From NCBI RefSeq assembly GCF_005886145.1, contig NZ_CP040504.1, forward strand, positions 124,001 through 188,000: 64,000 bases of DNA, written 5' to 3'. This stretch comes from Neisseria sp. oral taxon 014 str. F0314 (GTDB taxonomy: Bacteria > Pseudomonadota > Gammaproteobacteria > Burkholderiales > Neisseriaceae). Below, one piece after another: positions 57,340-63,995 of this stretch. Both the position numbers and the translations under genes were made by a program. Within the stretch, counting starts at the first letter, position 1; each line of letters starts with the position of its first letter. The notes beneath the pieces are model-generated. The model ran no database searches. It saw only the letters and a list, made by a program, of their open reading frames with translations, and was not told where the DNA came from.

Positions 57340-57850
57340 AAGGCCGTCTGAAAGCACAGCTTCAACGAAGCTAAAACCGCTTTTCAGACGGCCTTGTTTC
57401 TTTCATTTTCTCAAATCCCCATAATCCGTCATTCCCGCGCAGGCGGAAATCCGGGCCTGTCGGCATGGGAATCTGTTGGGGAAAAGTTTCCTAAGTTCCA
57501 CATTCTGGATTCCCGCCTGCACGGGAATGATGCGGCAGGTGTAGATTGGTTTAACCCCCCCGACAAAACCGCCGAACCTCTCGAAACATTGAATTTACCA
57601 ACCCAACCTATGCGTTGCCTATGATAGGGACGTTAAAGTCGGCATTGGTTTTCAAAATTCATATGTATATGTTTTATTTTATGAAATTTTACTTTTTGTG
57701 TGCATCGTTTAAAAAAAAGATGGAAATTTTAATATGCGGCGGGATTCTATCAGTTATGAGTCCGTTTGGTTCGGATTCGTTTTTTAATGTGTAAAGGAGT
57801 TTATGATGAAAGTATTGGATACTGCGAAATTGTCTTCTGTTGCGGGCGGG
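57340..57850 (+). repeat. Peptide cassette, copy 1 (shared upstream and leader)
   Basis: This stretch of about 510 bases is near-identical to 59071-59567. It contains an inverted DUS with a CTTCAACGAAG core, two dRS3-like repeats (57431-57450 and 57509-57528), an AT-rich block, a terminator-like hairpin, the RBS, and codons 1-15 of the peptide gene. Similarity stops at the double glycine. Confidence 0.9.
57758..57785 (+). promoter_or_regulatory. Terminator-like hairpin before peptide gene 1
   Basis: GAGTCCG/CGGATTC stem, TTTGGTT loop, then six T, ending eight bases before the AAAGGAG RBS. It could attenuate transcription into the peptide gene. A 17-codon uORF (ATG at 57734) spans it and stops at the T run. 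Confidence 0.5.
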
Positions 57851-57961
57851 GGGTTGTTTCAACTTGGTCCCGGTAATATTCTGATGCCAATCAGATTTTG
57901 GTTTAAAACCGAAGAGGATTGGCAACGTTTTTTGAATTTGGGCAATACTATGAAACGGTAG
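57806..57961 (+). CDS. Double-glycine-leader peptide 1 (bacteriocin- or signal-like)
   Basis: AAAGGAG six bases before ATG (another ATG at 57803) gives 51 residues. The leader MKVLDTAKLSSVAGG matches the double-glycine consensus: Leu at -12 and -7, Val at -4, Gly at -2 and -1. The predicted core is 36 residues, starts GLFQLGPGN, has RFWF in the middle and ends MKR. It is cationic and amphipathic. Processing would need a C39-peptidase ABC exporter, which is not in this window; the ABC exporter at 19621 lacks the catalytic Cys. A role as bacteriocin or pheromone is inferred. Confidence 0.78.
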   Translation: MKVLDTAKLSSVAGGGLFQLGPGNILMPIRFWFKTEEDWQRFLNLGNTMKR

Positions 57962-57979
57962 GCTGCGTTTTTGAAAAGA

Positions 57980-58175
57980 GCAAGCTGTGTAGCTTGCATC
58001 TTTGCTAACCGCGTGCGTGGTTCGCCATACATCTACCTGCGAGCGGCACAAACCTTAAATCAACGTGTAGTGTATGCGGCACGTACGTGGTATTTGAATT
58101 AACTGAAACCTGTACATAAACAAATCTGCACAGCTCTCCCAAACAACAAAAGTCCATAGGTATGGGAGGCGTTTT
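57980..58175. repeat. Palindromic repeat, copy C (long form, diverged)
   Basis: It starts GCAAGCTGTGTAGCTTGCAT 19 bases past the stop of peptide gene 1, with diverged arms and the same tail as copy B (GTACATAAACAAATCTG). Nothing else is seen in 57962-58225. Confidence 0.6.
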
Positions 58176-58225
58176 ATCAAGTACCTTTTTTAATTTATTG
58201 ATGCTTTTATTTTGAAAAATGAGCA

Positions 58226-58262
58226 AGAAAAAACAGTAAACCTTTGTGATTTACTGTTTCAA
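58226..58262 (-). terminator. Rho-independent terminator of the four-helix membrane protein gene
   Basis: AAACAGTAAA and TTTACTGTTT form a stem followed by a T run on the minus strand, about 155 bases beyond the stop. Confidence 0.6.
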
Positions 58263-58417
58263 AAATTGTTCTATTCAATTAGACAAACTGTTATTTTTCA
58301 GCGTCTGTGTGCCTCATGTATTCGTTATACCACAATAATCTCATTAACAATCATGTATAGAAATGTCATTCCCAAATTCCAATTTGGCGCACTCTTAGAT
58401 TATCCTAATTTTACGTA

Positions 58418-58792
58418 CTACATCTGAAATGCCGTTATCCAAAAACATATTCCGGCTATAAGCGAAAGCGGAGTCATAACATATTTTTCTTTTCTGCTTT
58501 TTGAAATCATGTTCATAATAGTATTCAAAGATAGGTAAGCGGCAAAGAAGAAACAAATATTTTTAGTAACCTTAAAAGAAAACCACAAGGAAATAAAACC
58601 TCCGGCTTGCAAAATAATTATCATTGCAAAAATTTGGATAGCCACCGAAATGATTGCTACAACTCTAAGTTTCTTAGGTAAGATTTTATGTTGTCCACCC
58701 ATCGTAAATTCGCCCAAAGGCAAACCGCAAGCAACAAGCACTGTCATAGTTGCTATAACTCCAAACACTACTGCCCCTAATATTGAGAGCAT
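58418..58792 (-). CDS. Small four-helix membrane protein
   Basis: The 124-residue protein has four hydrophobic segments (about 3-24, 43-63, 68-92 and 105-122) and a short loop GEFTMGGQHKILPKKLR after the first. It has no signal peptide or obvious active site. I do not recognise a named family. It lies between the two peptide cassettes, on the opposite strand, with its own terminator, so an immunity role is possible but unproven. RBS GGGAG about 11 bases upstream of the ATG. Confidence 0.62.
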   Translation of the reverse strand: MLSILGAVVFGVIATMTVLVACGLPLGEFTMGGQHKILPKKLRVVAIISVAIQIFAMIIILQAGGFISLWFSFKVTKNICFFFAAYLSLNTIMNMISKSRKEKYVMTPLSLIAGICFWITAFQM

Positions 58793-58836
58793 AAATCAAT
58801 ATTCTCCCTTCGCAAAATACAAAAAATTTCAGCAAC

Positions 58837-58936
58837 CGTAGGTCGGATACTTGTATCCGACAAAACTCCTAACATTCTTGCCATTGCAATCCATTGCCGC
58901 AATGCCCAAAACGTCGGATTCGAGAATCCGATCTAC
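58837..58936. repeat. REP-like palindrome pair
   Basis: CGTAGGTCGGATACTTGTATCCGAC and GTCGGATTCGAGAATCCGATCTAC face each other about 45 bases apart, just upstream of the RAYT remnant. Confidence 0.7.
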
Positions 58937-58955
58937 AAAATCATTCCGAGCATAA

Positions 58956-59072
58956 TACTATGAAATCCGCGATGAGGCCGATTTTGCCTGCCATTTCGAT
59001 TATCTGCATTTCAATCCGGTCAAACATGGCTATGTGGCGCAAATTTCCGATTGGCGGTTTTCCACGTTTTAA
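58956..59072 (+). pseudogene. REP-associated (RAYT) transposase C-terminal fragment
   Basis: Codons 58956-59072 read EIRDEADFACHFDYLHFNPV, then KHGYVAQISDWRFSTF and TAA. HFNPVKHG and DWxxSTF are hallmarks of Y1-type REP-associated transposases. The catalytic N-terminal two-thirds (HUH and Tyr) is missing. Fusion to the peptide cassette's DUS ends the frame. It links the REP palindromes here to a past RAYT mobilisation. Confidence 0.75.
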
Positions 59073-59567
59073 GGCCGTCTGAAAGCATAGCTTCAACGAA
59101 GCTAAACCGCTTTTCAGACGGCCTTGTTTCTTTCATTTTCTTAAATCCCCTCAATCCGTCATTCCCGCGCAGGCGGGAATCCAGTCCTGTCGGCATGGGA
59201 ATTTGTTGGGGAAAAGTTTCCCAAGTTTCACATTCTGGATTCCCGCCTGCGCGGGAATGATGCGGCAGGTGTAGATTGGTTTAAACCCCGCGAACCTTCC
59301 GAAACATTGAATTTACCAATCCAACCTACGCGTTGCCTATGATAGGGACGTTAAAGACGGCATTGGTTTTCAAAATTCATATGTATATGTTTTATTTTAT
59401 AAAATTTTACTTTTTGCGTGCATCGTTTAAAAAAAAGATGGAAATTTTAATATGCGGCGGGATTCTATCAGTATGAGTCCGTTTGGTTCGGATTCGTTTT
59501 TTAATGTGTAAAGGAGTTTATGATGAAAGTATTGGATAATGCGAAATTGTCTTCTGTTTCGGGCGGG
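59071..59567 (+). repeat. Peptide cassette, copy 2 (shared upstream and leader)
   Basis: This is the partner of 57340-57850, in direct orientation 1.73 kb downstream. It has the same order of inverted DUS, dRS3-like repeats (59161-59180 and 59239-59258), AT-rich block, hairpin, RBS and leader codons. There is a one-base deletion near 59473 relative to copy 1. Confidence 0.9.
59475..59502 (+). promoter_or_regulatory. Terminator-like hairpin before peptide gene 2
   Basis: Same GAGTCCG/CGGATTC stem and T run as in copy 1. The upstream uORF is frameshifted by the one-base deletion and now stops inside the RBS region. Confidence 0.5.
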
Positions 59568-59639
59568 AGGTTTCTGGTTATGCCTAGAGTTTTTTATAAA
59601 CCCGAATGGCAGAAATGGCTGGATATTTTGATAGGGTAA
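59523..59639 (+). CDS. Double-glycine-leader peptide 2 (bacteriocin- or signal-like)
   Basis: ATG at 59523 (another at 59520) after the same AAAGGAG gives 38 residues. The leader MKVLDNAKLSSVSGG is identical to peptide 1 except for two residues. The 23-residue core begins RFLVMPRVFYKPEW and ends WLDILIG; it is cationic, rich in aromatic residues and unrelated to core 1. A DUS hairpin follows. Too short for routine annotation. Confidence 0.76.
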   Translation: MKVLDNAKLSSVSGGRFLVMPRVFYKPEWQKWLDILIG

Positions 59640-59655
59640 GCTGCATTTTTGAAAA

Positions 59656-59711
59656 GAGGCCGTCTGAAAGTGGGTTTTAACTTCGTTGAAACTGTGCTTT
59701 CAGACGGCCTT
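59656..59711 (+). terminator. Long inverted-DUS hairpin after peptide gene 2
   Basis: GAGGCCGTCTGAAAG and CTTTCAGACGGCC flank an AACTTCGTTG core, like those starting each peptide cassette. Confidence 0.6.
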
Positions 59712-60101
59712 TGTTTGATTTCGGACGGGAAGGGTGGCGACTGTTTATGGGCTAATGTTTTTCAGCTTTCTGCCTTTTGTTTCTTTGCTTGGAAACCAAA
59801 AGCATCTGCACAATCGGCATTATCATACCTGCGACATCATGAAGATGTTGCTTGTCGCCAACCCATTTCGGCAACTACTATAGGCTAGGCATTCTGTCGA
59901 TGCGCCCGCACAGCCGAAGGAAAAGCCAGCGTAGCCTGCGTGAGTAGGGGGTGTGCCTTTGGCAAGCGCGCGTTATTCGAAATTTTATACCCGCGTGCGT
60001 GGCTACGCGACACACCCTGCCTACGACTATACGAACTTTGAAACCAATGCGGAGGGGACTGCGGTACGCACGCGGCAGCTTGTCTATTTTCCCAAAACTC
60101 A
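59712..60101. other. Gene-free repeat-derived stretch
   Basis: No convincing gene. It contains a degenerate copy of the palindromic repeat (about 59985-60080, GCGTGCGTGGCTACGCGACA and GGTACGCACGC). The rest has small spurious frames on both strands. Confidence 0.5.
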
Positions 60102-60146
60102 AAAAGCAGCCTGCACTTTCCAATACCCAAAGTGCAGGCTGCTTTT
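60102..60146 (-). terminator. Inverted AAGCAGCCTGCA pair, terminator of the SPFH gene
   Basis: AAAAGCAGCCTGCACTTT and its inverted copy form an 18-bp stem just past the SPFH stop. The word matches a DUS dialect of Kingella, as I remember it, not of Neisseria. Confidence 0.72.
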
Positions 60147-60179
60147 GTACCGTGCGGCGTGTTCAGGCGGCCAAAAATC

Positions 60180-62165
60180 CTATTTCGGCTGTTGAATATT
60201 AATCAAGCCTTTCAACACGCCGTCCAATCCGCCGTACACGGAAATCTTGTCGATTTTCTCGGTAACTTTTTCCAATGTTTCCAATTCTTTCAGACGCAGG
60301 GCAGTCGGGTTTTCCTCCATCACGCGCGCAGTGTTCAGCAGCGAGCGTGTGGCGGCGGTTTCCTCGCGGCGGCGGATGTTGTTGGCTTGGGCGGATTTTT
60401 CGGCTTCCACTACGCGCGTTAAGATGCTGCGGATTTCGCCCGGCAGGATAATGTCTTTCACACCTGCACTGTCGATTTCCGCGCCCAGCGGCACTTTGGC
60501 GCGGATGAGCGCGGTCAGCTCCGTATCCAAGCCCTGTTTGTCCGCCAACAGTGTGTCCATACTTTTACTGCCGATGAGCGCGCGGATGGCGAACTGCAAT
60601 TCGCGGTAGAGATATTCTTCGGGCGATTGATGCTGGGCAAACCATTTGGGCGCGTCCGTAATCCGGTAGTTGCATACCACATTGGCGCGTACGGTAACCT
60701 TATCTTCAGTCAGCAGCTCCTGCCCCGATACTTCGCAAGTCTGCAAACGCAAATCTGCCACTTGGCTGCCGACCGTTTGGTTTACCAGCCAATAGTGGTA
60801 ACGCCCCTGCGTTAGAGGCGGTTGCTGCACGTTGTCGATATAGACCAAGCCCTGATGGTGTTCGGGTACGTTTACCGTGTGCACTGCATTTTTAAACACA
60901 GGATGGCCGCCGAAATTGATGTTCTGCAACTGCTTCACTGTATCCGCATCGATTGCCAAACCTTGGGATAAATCAATACGTTGGATTTCATACGGCTGCG
61001 CCGCTTCGCGCCAGAACCACGCCGCTTCTTTGGGGCGGATCAGGTTTTGCAGTTTGTCGTTTTGCGACCACAGCAGCAATTCGTTTTCACCGGCTTCCAC
61101 GCGCTGCCAATGCGCCGCTGCGAGTTCGGGATTTTGCGCCGCCCATTGCGCCAGTTGCGCCGTGTTTTCGTAAACGGGTATGCCTGTATCGGCAAACAGG
61201 GCTTTATGTTCCTCGCCCAACAGCAGCACATAATCACCTTCGCCCAGCACGCGCATCAGGCGGTTGCGCTCGGTAATCAGCAGGCGTTCGTTGGCTTTAA
61301 CGGTATATTTTTGCAGGGGTTTGTCCAACGTGGCGTGCGCCAGCAAAGCAGCCTGCACATTTTCGGGCAGCCAATATTCGGTTTTCGGCTGCGTGTGCGT
61401 TTCGATTTCTCCATTTTCAGGCAACCAAAACGCTGCGTGTTCGCCGCTTGCCACGACCTTTGCACCAAAATCCTGATGCCACGCCAACGTGTTTTGCCCC
61501 ACAGGGCTTTCCAGCACCAGCCATTGCGGATTTTCAGGCTGCTCTTTCGCCCATTTCTGCGCGTCTTCCCATTGATGATACATTGCGTTAGCAGTGTGTT
61601 GCCGTTCGATTTCGATTTCGTTATTTTTCGCTCTCGCCTTGCTTTGCAGCAGATACCGCCCTTCGCCCAGCACGCGCTGCAAACGCCCGTTGATGCGGAT
61701 AAGCAGGCGTTCGTGTTGCTCCACGACAAATTTCTCGCAGTTTGACGGCACTTGGTTGCGCAACAGCAGCGTTTCCTGCACGTTTTCAGGCAGCCAGTAT
61801 TCGTTGTGCGCCAATGTGAGCGTGTTCAATTCGCCCTTTTCAGGACGGAAAAACGCCCAATAGTCCGTATTGTCGGTCATGGTGAATACGGGCATTTCAT
61901 CGTGCCATACCAGTGTATTGTGTCCGGCAGGGTTATGGACAATTTGCAGGAATTTTTCCGCCTTTTTGCGCTCCGAAGCGATTTTCAACAAACTGCCGAT
62001 GCCGTTCCACTGCACATGCAGCACGGTCGCGTCCTGTTTGTGTGTTTCAATTTCCTTGCCCCAATGCCAAATAGTGTGTTTCCCCGCATTGAGAACGGTG
62101 TGCAGGCTGCCGTCCAGCAGAACGATAAGGCGTTCGGTGGGTTTGACGACGAAATTTTTGAACAT
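60180..62165 (-). CDS. SPFH/slipin-family protein with triplicated N-terminal domain
   Basis: The 661-residue protein has three tandem modules of about 130 residues (1-139, 140-277, 278-410). Each opens with an ERLL-type strand and a GRLxRVLGEGxY motif, then NTLxWH and YWLPENVQ. A C-terminal SPFH/band-7 domain follows (about 415-640: VYIDNVQQPPLTQGRYHYW, TVRANVVCNYRITDAPKW, VVEAEKSAQANNIRRREET). No membrane segment is seen. SPFH proteins form oligomeric scaffolds. Slipins occur in some bacterial RtcB RNA-repair operons, and three tRNA-like genes lie upstream on the same strand. Neither rtcB nor rtcR is in the window. Confidence 0.8.
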   Translation of the reverse strand: MFKNFVVKPTERLIVLLDGSLHTVLNAGKHTIWHWGKEIETHKQDATVLHVQWNGIGSLLKIASERKKAEKFLQIVHNPAGHNTLVWHDEMPVFTMTDNTDYWAFFRPEKGELNTLTLAHNEYWLPENVQETLLLRNQVPSNCEKFVVEQHERLLIRINGRLQRVLGEGRYLLQSKARAKNNEIEIERQHTANAMYHQWEDAQKWAKEQPENPQWLVLESPVGQNTLAWHQDFGAKVVASGEHAAFWLPENGEIETHTQPKTEYWLPENVQAALLAHATLDKPLQKYTVKANERLLITERNRLMRVLGEGDYVLLLGEEHKALFADTGIPVYENTAQLAQWAAQNPELAAAHWQRVEAGENELLLWSQNDKLQNLIRPKEAAWFWREAAQPYEIQRIDLSQGLAIDADTVKQLQNINFGGHPVFKNAVHTVNVPEHHQGLVYIDNVQQPPLTQGRYHYWLVNQTVGSQVADLRLQTCEVSGQELLTEDKVTVRANVVCNYRITDAPKWFAQHQSPEEYLYRELQFAIRALIGSKSMDTLLADKQGLDTELTALIRAKVPLGAEIDSAGVKDIILPGEIRSILTRVVEAEKSAQANNIRRREETAATRSLLNTARVMEENPTALRLKELETLEKVTEKIDKISVYGGLDGVLKGLINIQQPK

Positions 62166-62633
62166 GACGTTTCCTTTTTAAAATGGATTGGGCTTGGGCA
62201 TTTCCGTTGCCCCAAACCCCGTTTCAGGCCGCCTGAAAACGGCAACCCGAAGAAATAGGGGCAACCTGCCGCTGCCGCTTGTGCAACAGCCAGAGGCGGC
62301 GGACCCGTGTGTGCATCGGGGAGCATGAAAGCAGCGCAGGGCTTGGGTTTCACATCTTGCCTAAACCGTTTTGCCGTGCGCCGGTAACATGCCCGCCTTT
62401 GCGTCAGCCGGGCCGCAAGCCTTGCCCGTTGTCTTTGCGGTGTGGCGGCGGATAGGTTTCAGACGACCCCAATGGTGCAGGCTGCCTGAAGCTTCTTCCA
62501 ACGCCACGCCGCGCAGAAAGCGGCAGCAGCAGGTTGCGGTACTGCGTTTTTGGTTTTTGAGACCAATAAATGTCGGTTTTACAAACCATTTTCTATCGTG
62601 AAAGGATAGTGTCGGATAAAGCCCCGACAGGCT
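62166..62633. other. Gene-free region between the SPFH gene and the tRNA-like cluster
   Basis: No ORF supported. It contains mixed DUS-like words: GGCCGCCTGAAAAC (62227), a CAGACGACC half (62460) and AGGCTGCCTGAA (62479-62490). There is a short stem near 62610-62630 (TGTCGG...CCGACA). It could be the 5' leader of the SPFH transcript. Confidence 0.45.
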
Positions 62634-62709
62634 TGGTTTTGAATACAGGAGTCGAACCTGTTACACAAGGATTATGAGTCCTTTGCTCTACCCAATGAGC
62701 TAATTCAAA
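62634..62709 (-). tRNA. Atypical tRNA with CAU anticodon
   Basis: A perfect 76-base cloverleaf: acceptor TTTGAAT/ATTCAAA, D-stem GCTC/GAGC, anticodon stem AAGGA/TCCTT with loop CTCATAA, T-arm ACAGG-TTCGACT-CCTGT, CCA encoded. The U1-A72 pair and AU-rich acceptor are unusual for elongator Met or Ile2. It abuts the next tRNA-like gene with no spacer. Confidence 0.8.
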
Positions 62710-62784
62710 TGCTTGTGTTGCGGGAATCGAACCCGCTACCGTCAGAATAAAATTCTGATGCTCTACCGAGTGAGCTAAACACTT
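62710..62784 (-). tRNA. tRNA-like gene, UUU anticodon, defective acceptor
   Basis: D-arm, anticodon arm (TCAGA/TCTGA, loop ATTTTAT) and T-arm (GCGGG/CCCGC) are perfect. The acceptor AAGTGTT/AACACAA pairs only in five positions; the two outer pairs are A-A. The 3' end reads GCA instead of NCCA. Lys-like, or a non-decoding tRNA mimic. Confidence 0.68.
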
Positions 62785-62791
62785 TCCATCG

Positions 62792-62865
62792 GCTTTGTGC
62801 TATGGGATTCGAACCCACGTTTGCGGACCTAATGCCCGCCGTCTTTCCCACTAGACGAAACACGC
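62792..62865 (-). tRNA. tRNA-like gene, UUA loop, defective acceptor
   Basis: D-stem GTCT/AGAC, anticodon stem GCGGG/TCCGC, T-arm GTGGG-TTCGAAT-CCCAT. The anticodon loop is CATTAGG, so U33 is replaced by A and the triplet would be UUA. The acceptor GCGTGTT/AGCACAA again has five pairs and two outer mismatches, and no CCA. Probably not a translating tRNA. Confidence 0.6.
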
Positions 62866-63329
62866 TTTTGCCTTTGGTTTTCTGCTTTCCGCCACTTTCG
62901 TAGCGCAGGATGCGGAATCGGCACGCCGCCCGCACAGTTCTGCCTGCCGTTAAACACGCAGAGCCGCCGCTAATCGCTTTGAAAAGCATGGACGGATTGT
63001 ATTAAAAAGGCAGCCTGAAAACAAATATTGATTTTGCAATTTGAATTTTCAGACGACCTTGGATGTCGTCTGAAAATTGACGGTCTCAAGTCAAGTATAG
63101 ATACGGTTTACTTATCAATCTAAAAGCCACCTGTGTTTGGTTGTCTGAGCTTGTTAGGGGAGACAATACCCACGTTATTTTTCTTATCGCCAATAACGAA
63201 TTTTATAGGGTTGAAATTATGCTTTCGTTATATTTAACGGATTGAATTTTATCTGTATTTTTGATATGCTCAAAGAGTGATTTTGTCGTATTTCCCATTA
63301 AAATATCCAATCCTAGAGAGGTATTCAAA
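62866..63329. other. Gene-free region between the tRNA-like cluster and the lipoprotein gene
   Basis: It contains AGGCAGCCTGAA (63008-63019) and an inverted GTCGTCTGAA pair (63045-63077). Two further short stems lie near 63150-63200. No good promoter for the tRNA-like genes was found. A short frame on the minus strand is noted under rejected items. Confidence 0.45.
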
Positions 63330-63947
63330 ATGCGTGCTTCCTTATGCACCCTTGCCGTTTTGTCCGCACTGACTATGCTTACCGCCTGCCAAAAAGAGCC
63401 GGAACCGGCACCGGTCGCGCCCGCTCAACCTCAGGCACAAACCCAAACGCAACAAGAAGCATCCAAACCCAATCCCGCGCCGCCTGCTGCCGAAGCGCCC
63501 GCTGCATCCAGCCCTGCTTTGGTTCAAGAGCCGGCAGCCCCGCAACAAGATCCTGCTGCGCAGGCAATCGAGTCCAAGCCTTTTGGCGAAGGCACACTGG
63601 CTTTGACCAAAGCCAAAGTGGTCGGTCAGATTCTCAATGTGGAATTTATATTCACACCGCCTAAGAAACCTAATGGTGATTATAAATTTACTAACGTGCA
63701 TTCAGGCGATTTAAAAGATTTTGCCTATATCGATGAAACCACCAGCAAACGCATCAGCTTGCTGCAGGACGAAAGCGGCAAATACATGGCTGACCCTATC
63801 GGTGGCGCAGGGCTTAATATTGGACTCACGGGAACTACTCCTAAAATTATCGCCCTCAAATTCCCTGCGCCCCCCGAAACTACGCCGACCATCACCATCG
63901 ATTTCCCCGGCGCAGGCTCGTTTGACTCAGTTCAGGTAAGCCGCTGA
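63330..63947 (+). CDS. Lipoprotein with Pro/Ala/Gln-rich linker
   Basis: ATG at 63330, with GAGAGG upstream, gives 205 residues. The lipobox LTAC (MRASLCTLAVLSALTMLTAC) is followed by a low-complexity Pro/Ala/Gln linker to about residue 90. A small beta-rich domain then follows (GTLALTKAKVVGQILNVEFIF to the end). It should be anchored in a membrane facing the periplasm or the surface. I do not recognise the C-terminal domain. It is followed by an imperfect hairpin built on TGCAGGCTGCATT. Confidence 0.72.
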   Translation: MRASLCTLAVLSALTMLTACQKEPEPAPVAPAQPQAQTQTQQEASKPNPAPPAAEAPAASSPALVQEPAAPQQDPAAQAIESKPFGEGTLALTKAKVVGQILNVEFIFTPPKKPNGDYKFTNVHSGDLKDFAYIDETTSKRISLLQDESGKYMADPIGGAGLNIGLTGTTPKIIALKFPAPPETTPTITIDFPGAGSFDSVQVSR

Positions 63948-63963
63948 TTTTCCACCCTATCAG

Positions 63964-63995
63964 TGTGCAGGCTGCATTGAGCGGTCTGCACACCG
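63964..63995 (+). terminator. Imperfect hairpin after the lipoprotein gene
   Basis: GTGTGCAGGCTGC pairs loosely with GCGGTCTGCACAC. The left arm contains a word close to the reverse complement of AAGCAGCCTGCA. Confidence 0.45.

Noticed and set aside
59878..60130. Overlapping 81-residue frames on the minus strand and 80-83-residue frames on the plus strand
   Set aside because: All lie in the degenerate palindromic repeat; composition and mutual overlap indicate repeat-derived open frames, not genes.
62705..62989. 94-residue minus-strand frame
   Set aside because: It spans two tRNA-like genes; RNA structure explains the sequence better.
62866..63040. Sigma-54 (GG-N10-GC) promoter for the tRNA-like genes, expected if RtcR-controlled
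   Set aside because: Scanned on the minus strand; several GG and GC pairs exist, but none with the right spacing and TGGC/TTGC context.
63120..63236. Short minus-strand frame reading KFVIGDKKNNVGIVSPNK before a TAG
   Set aside because: Protein-like composition suggests a gene remnant, but it is only ~35 codons, follows a stop directly, has no start, and I do not recognise the family.
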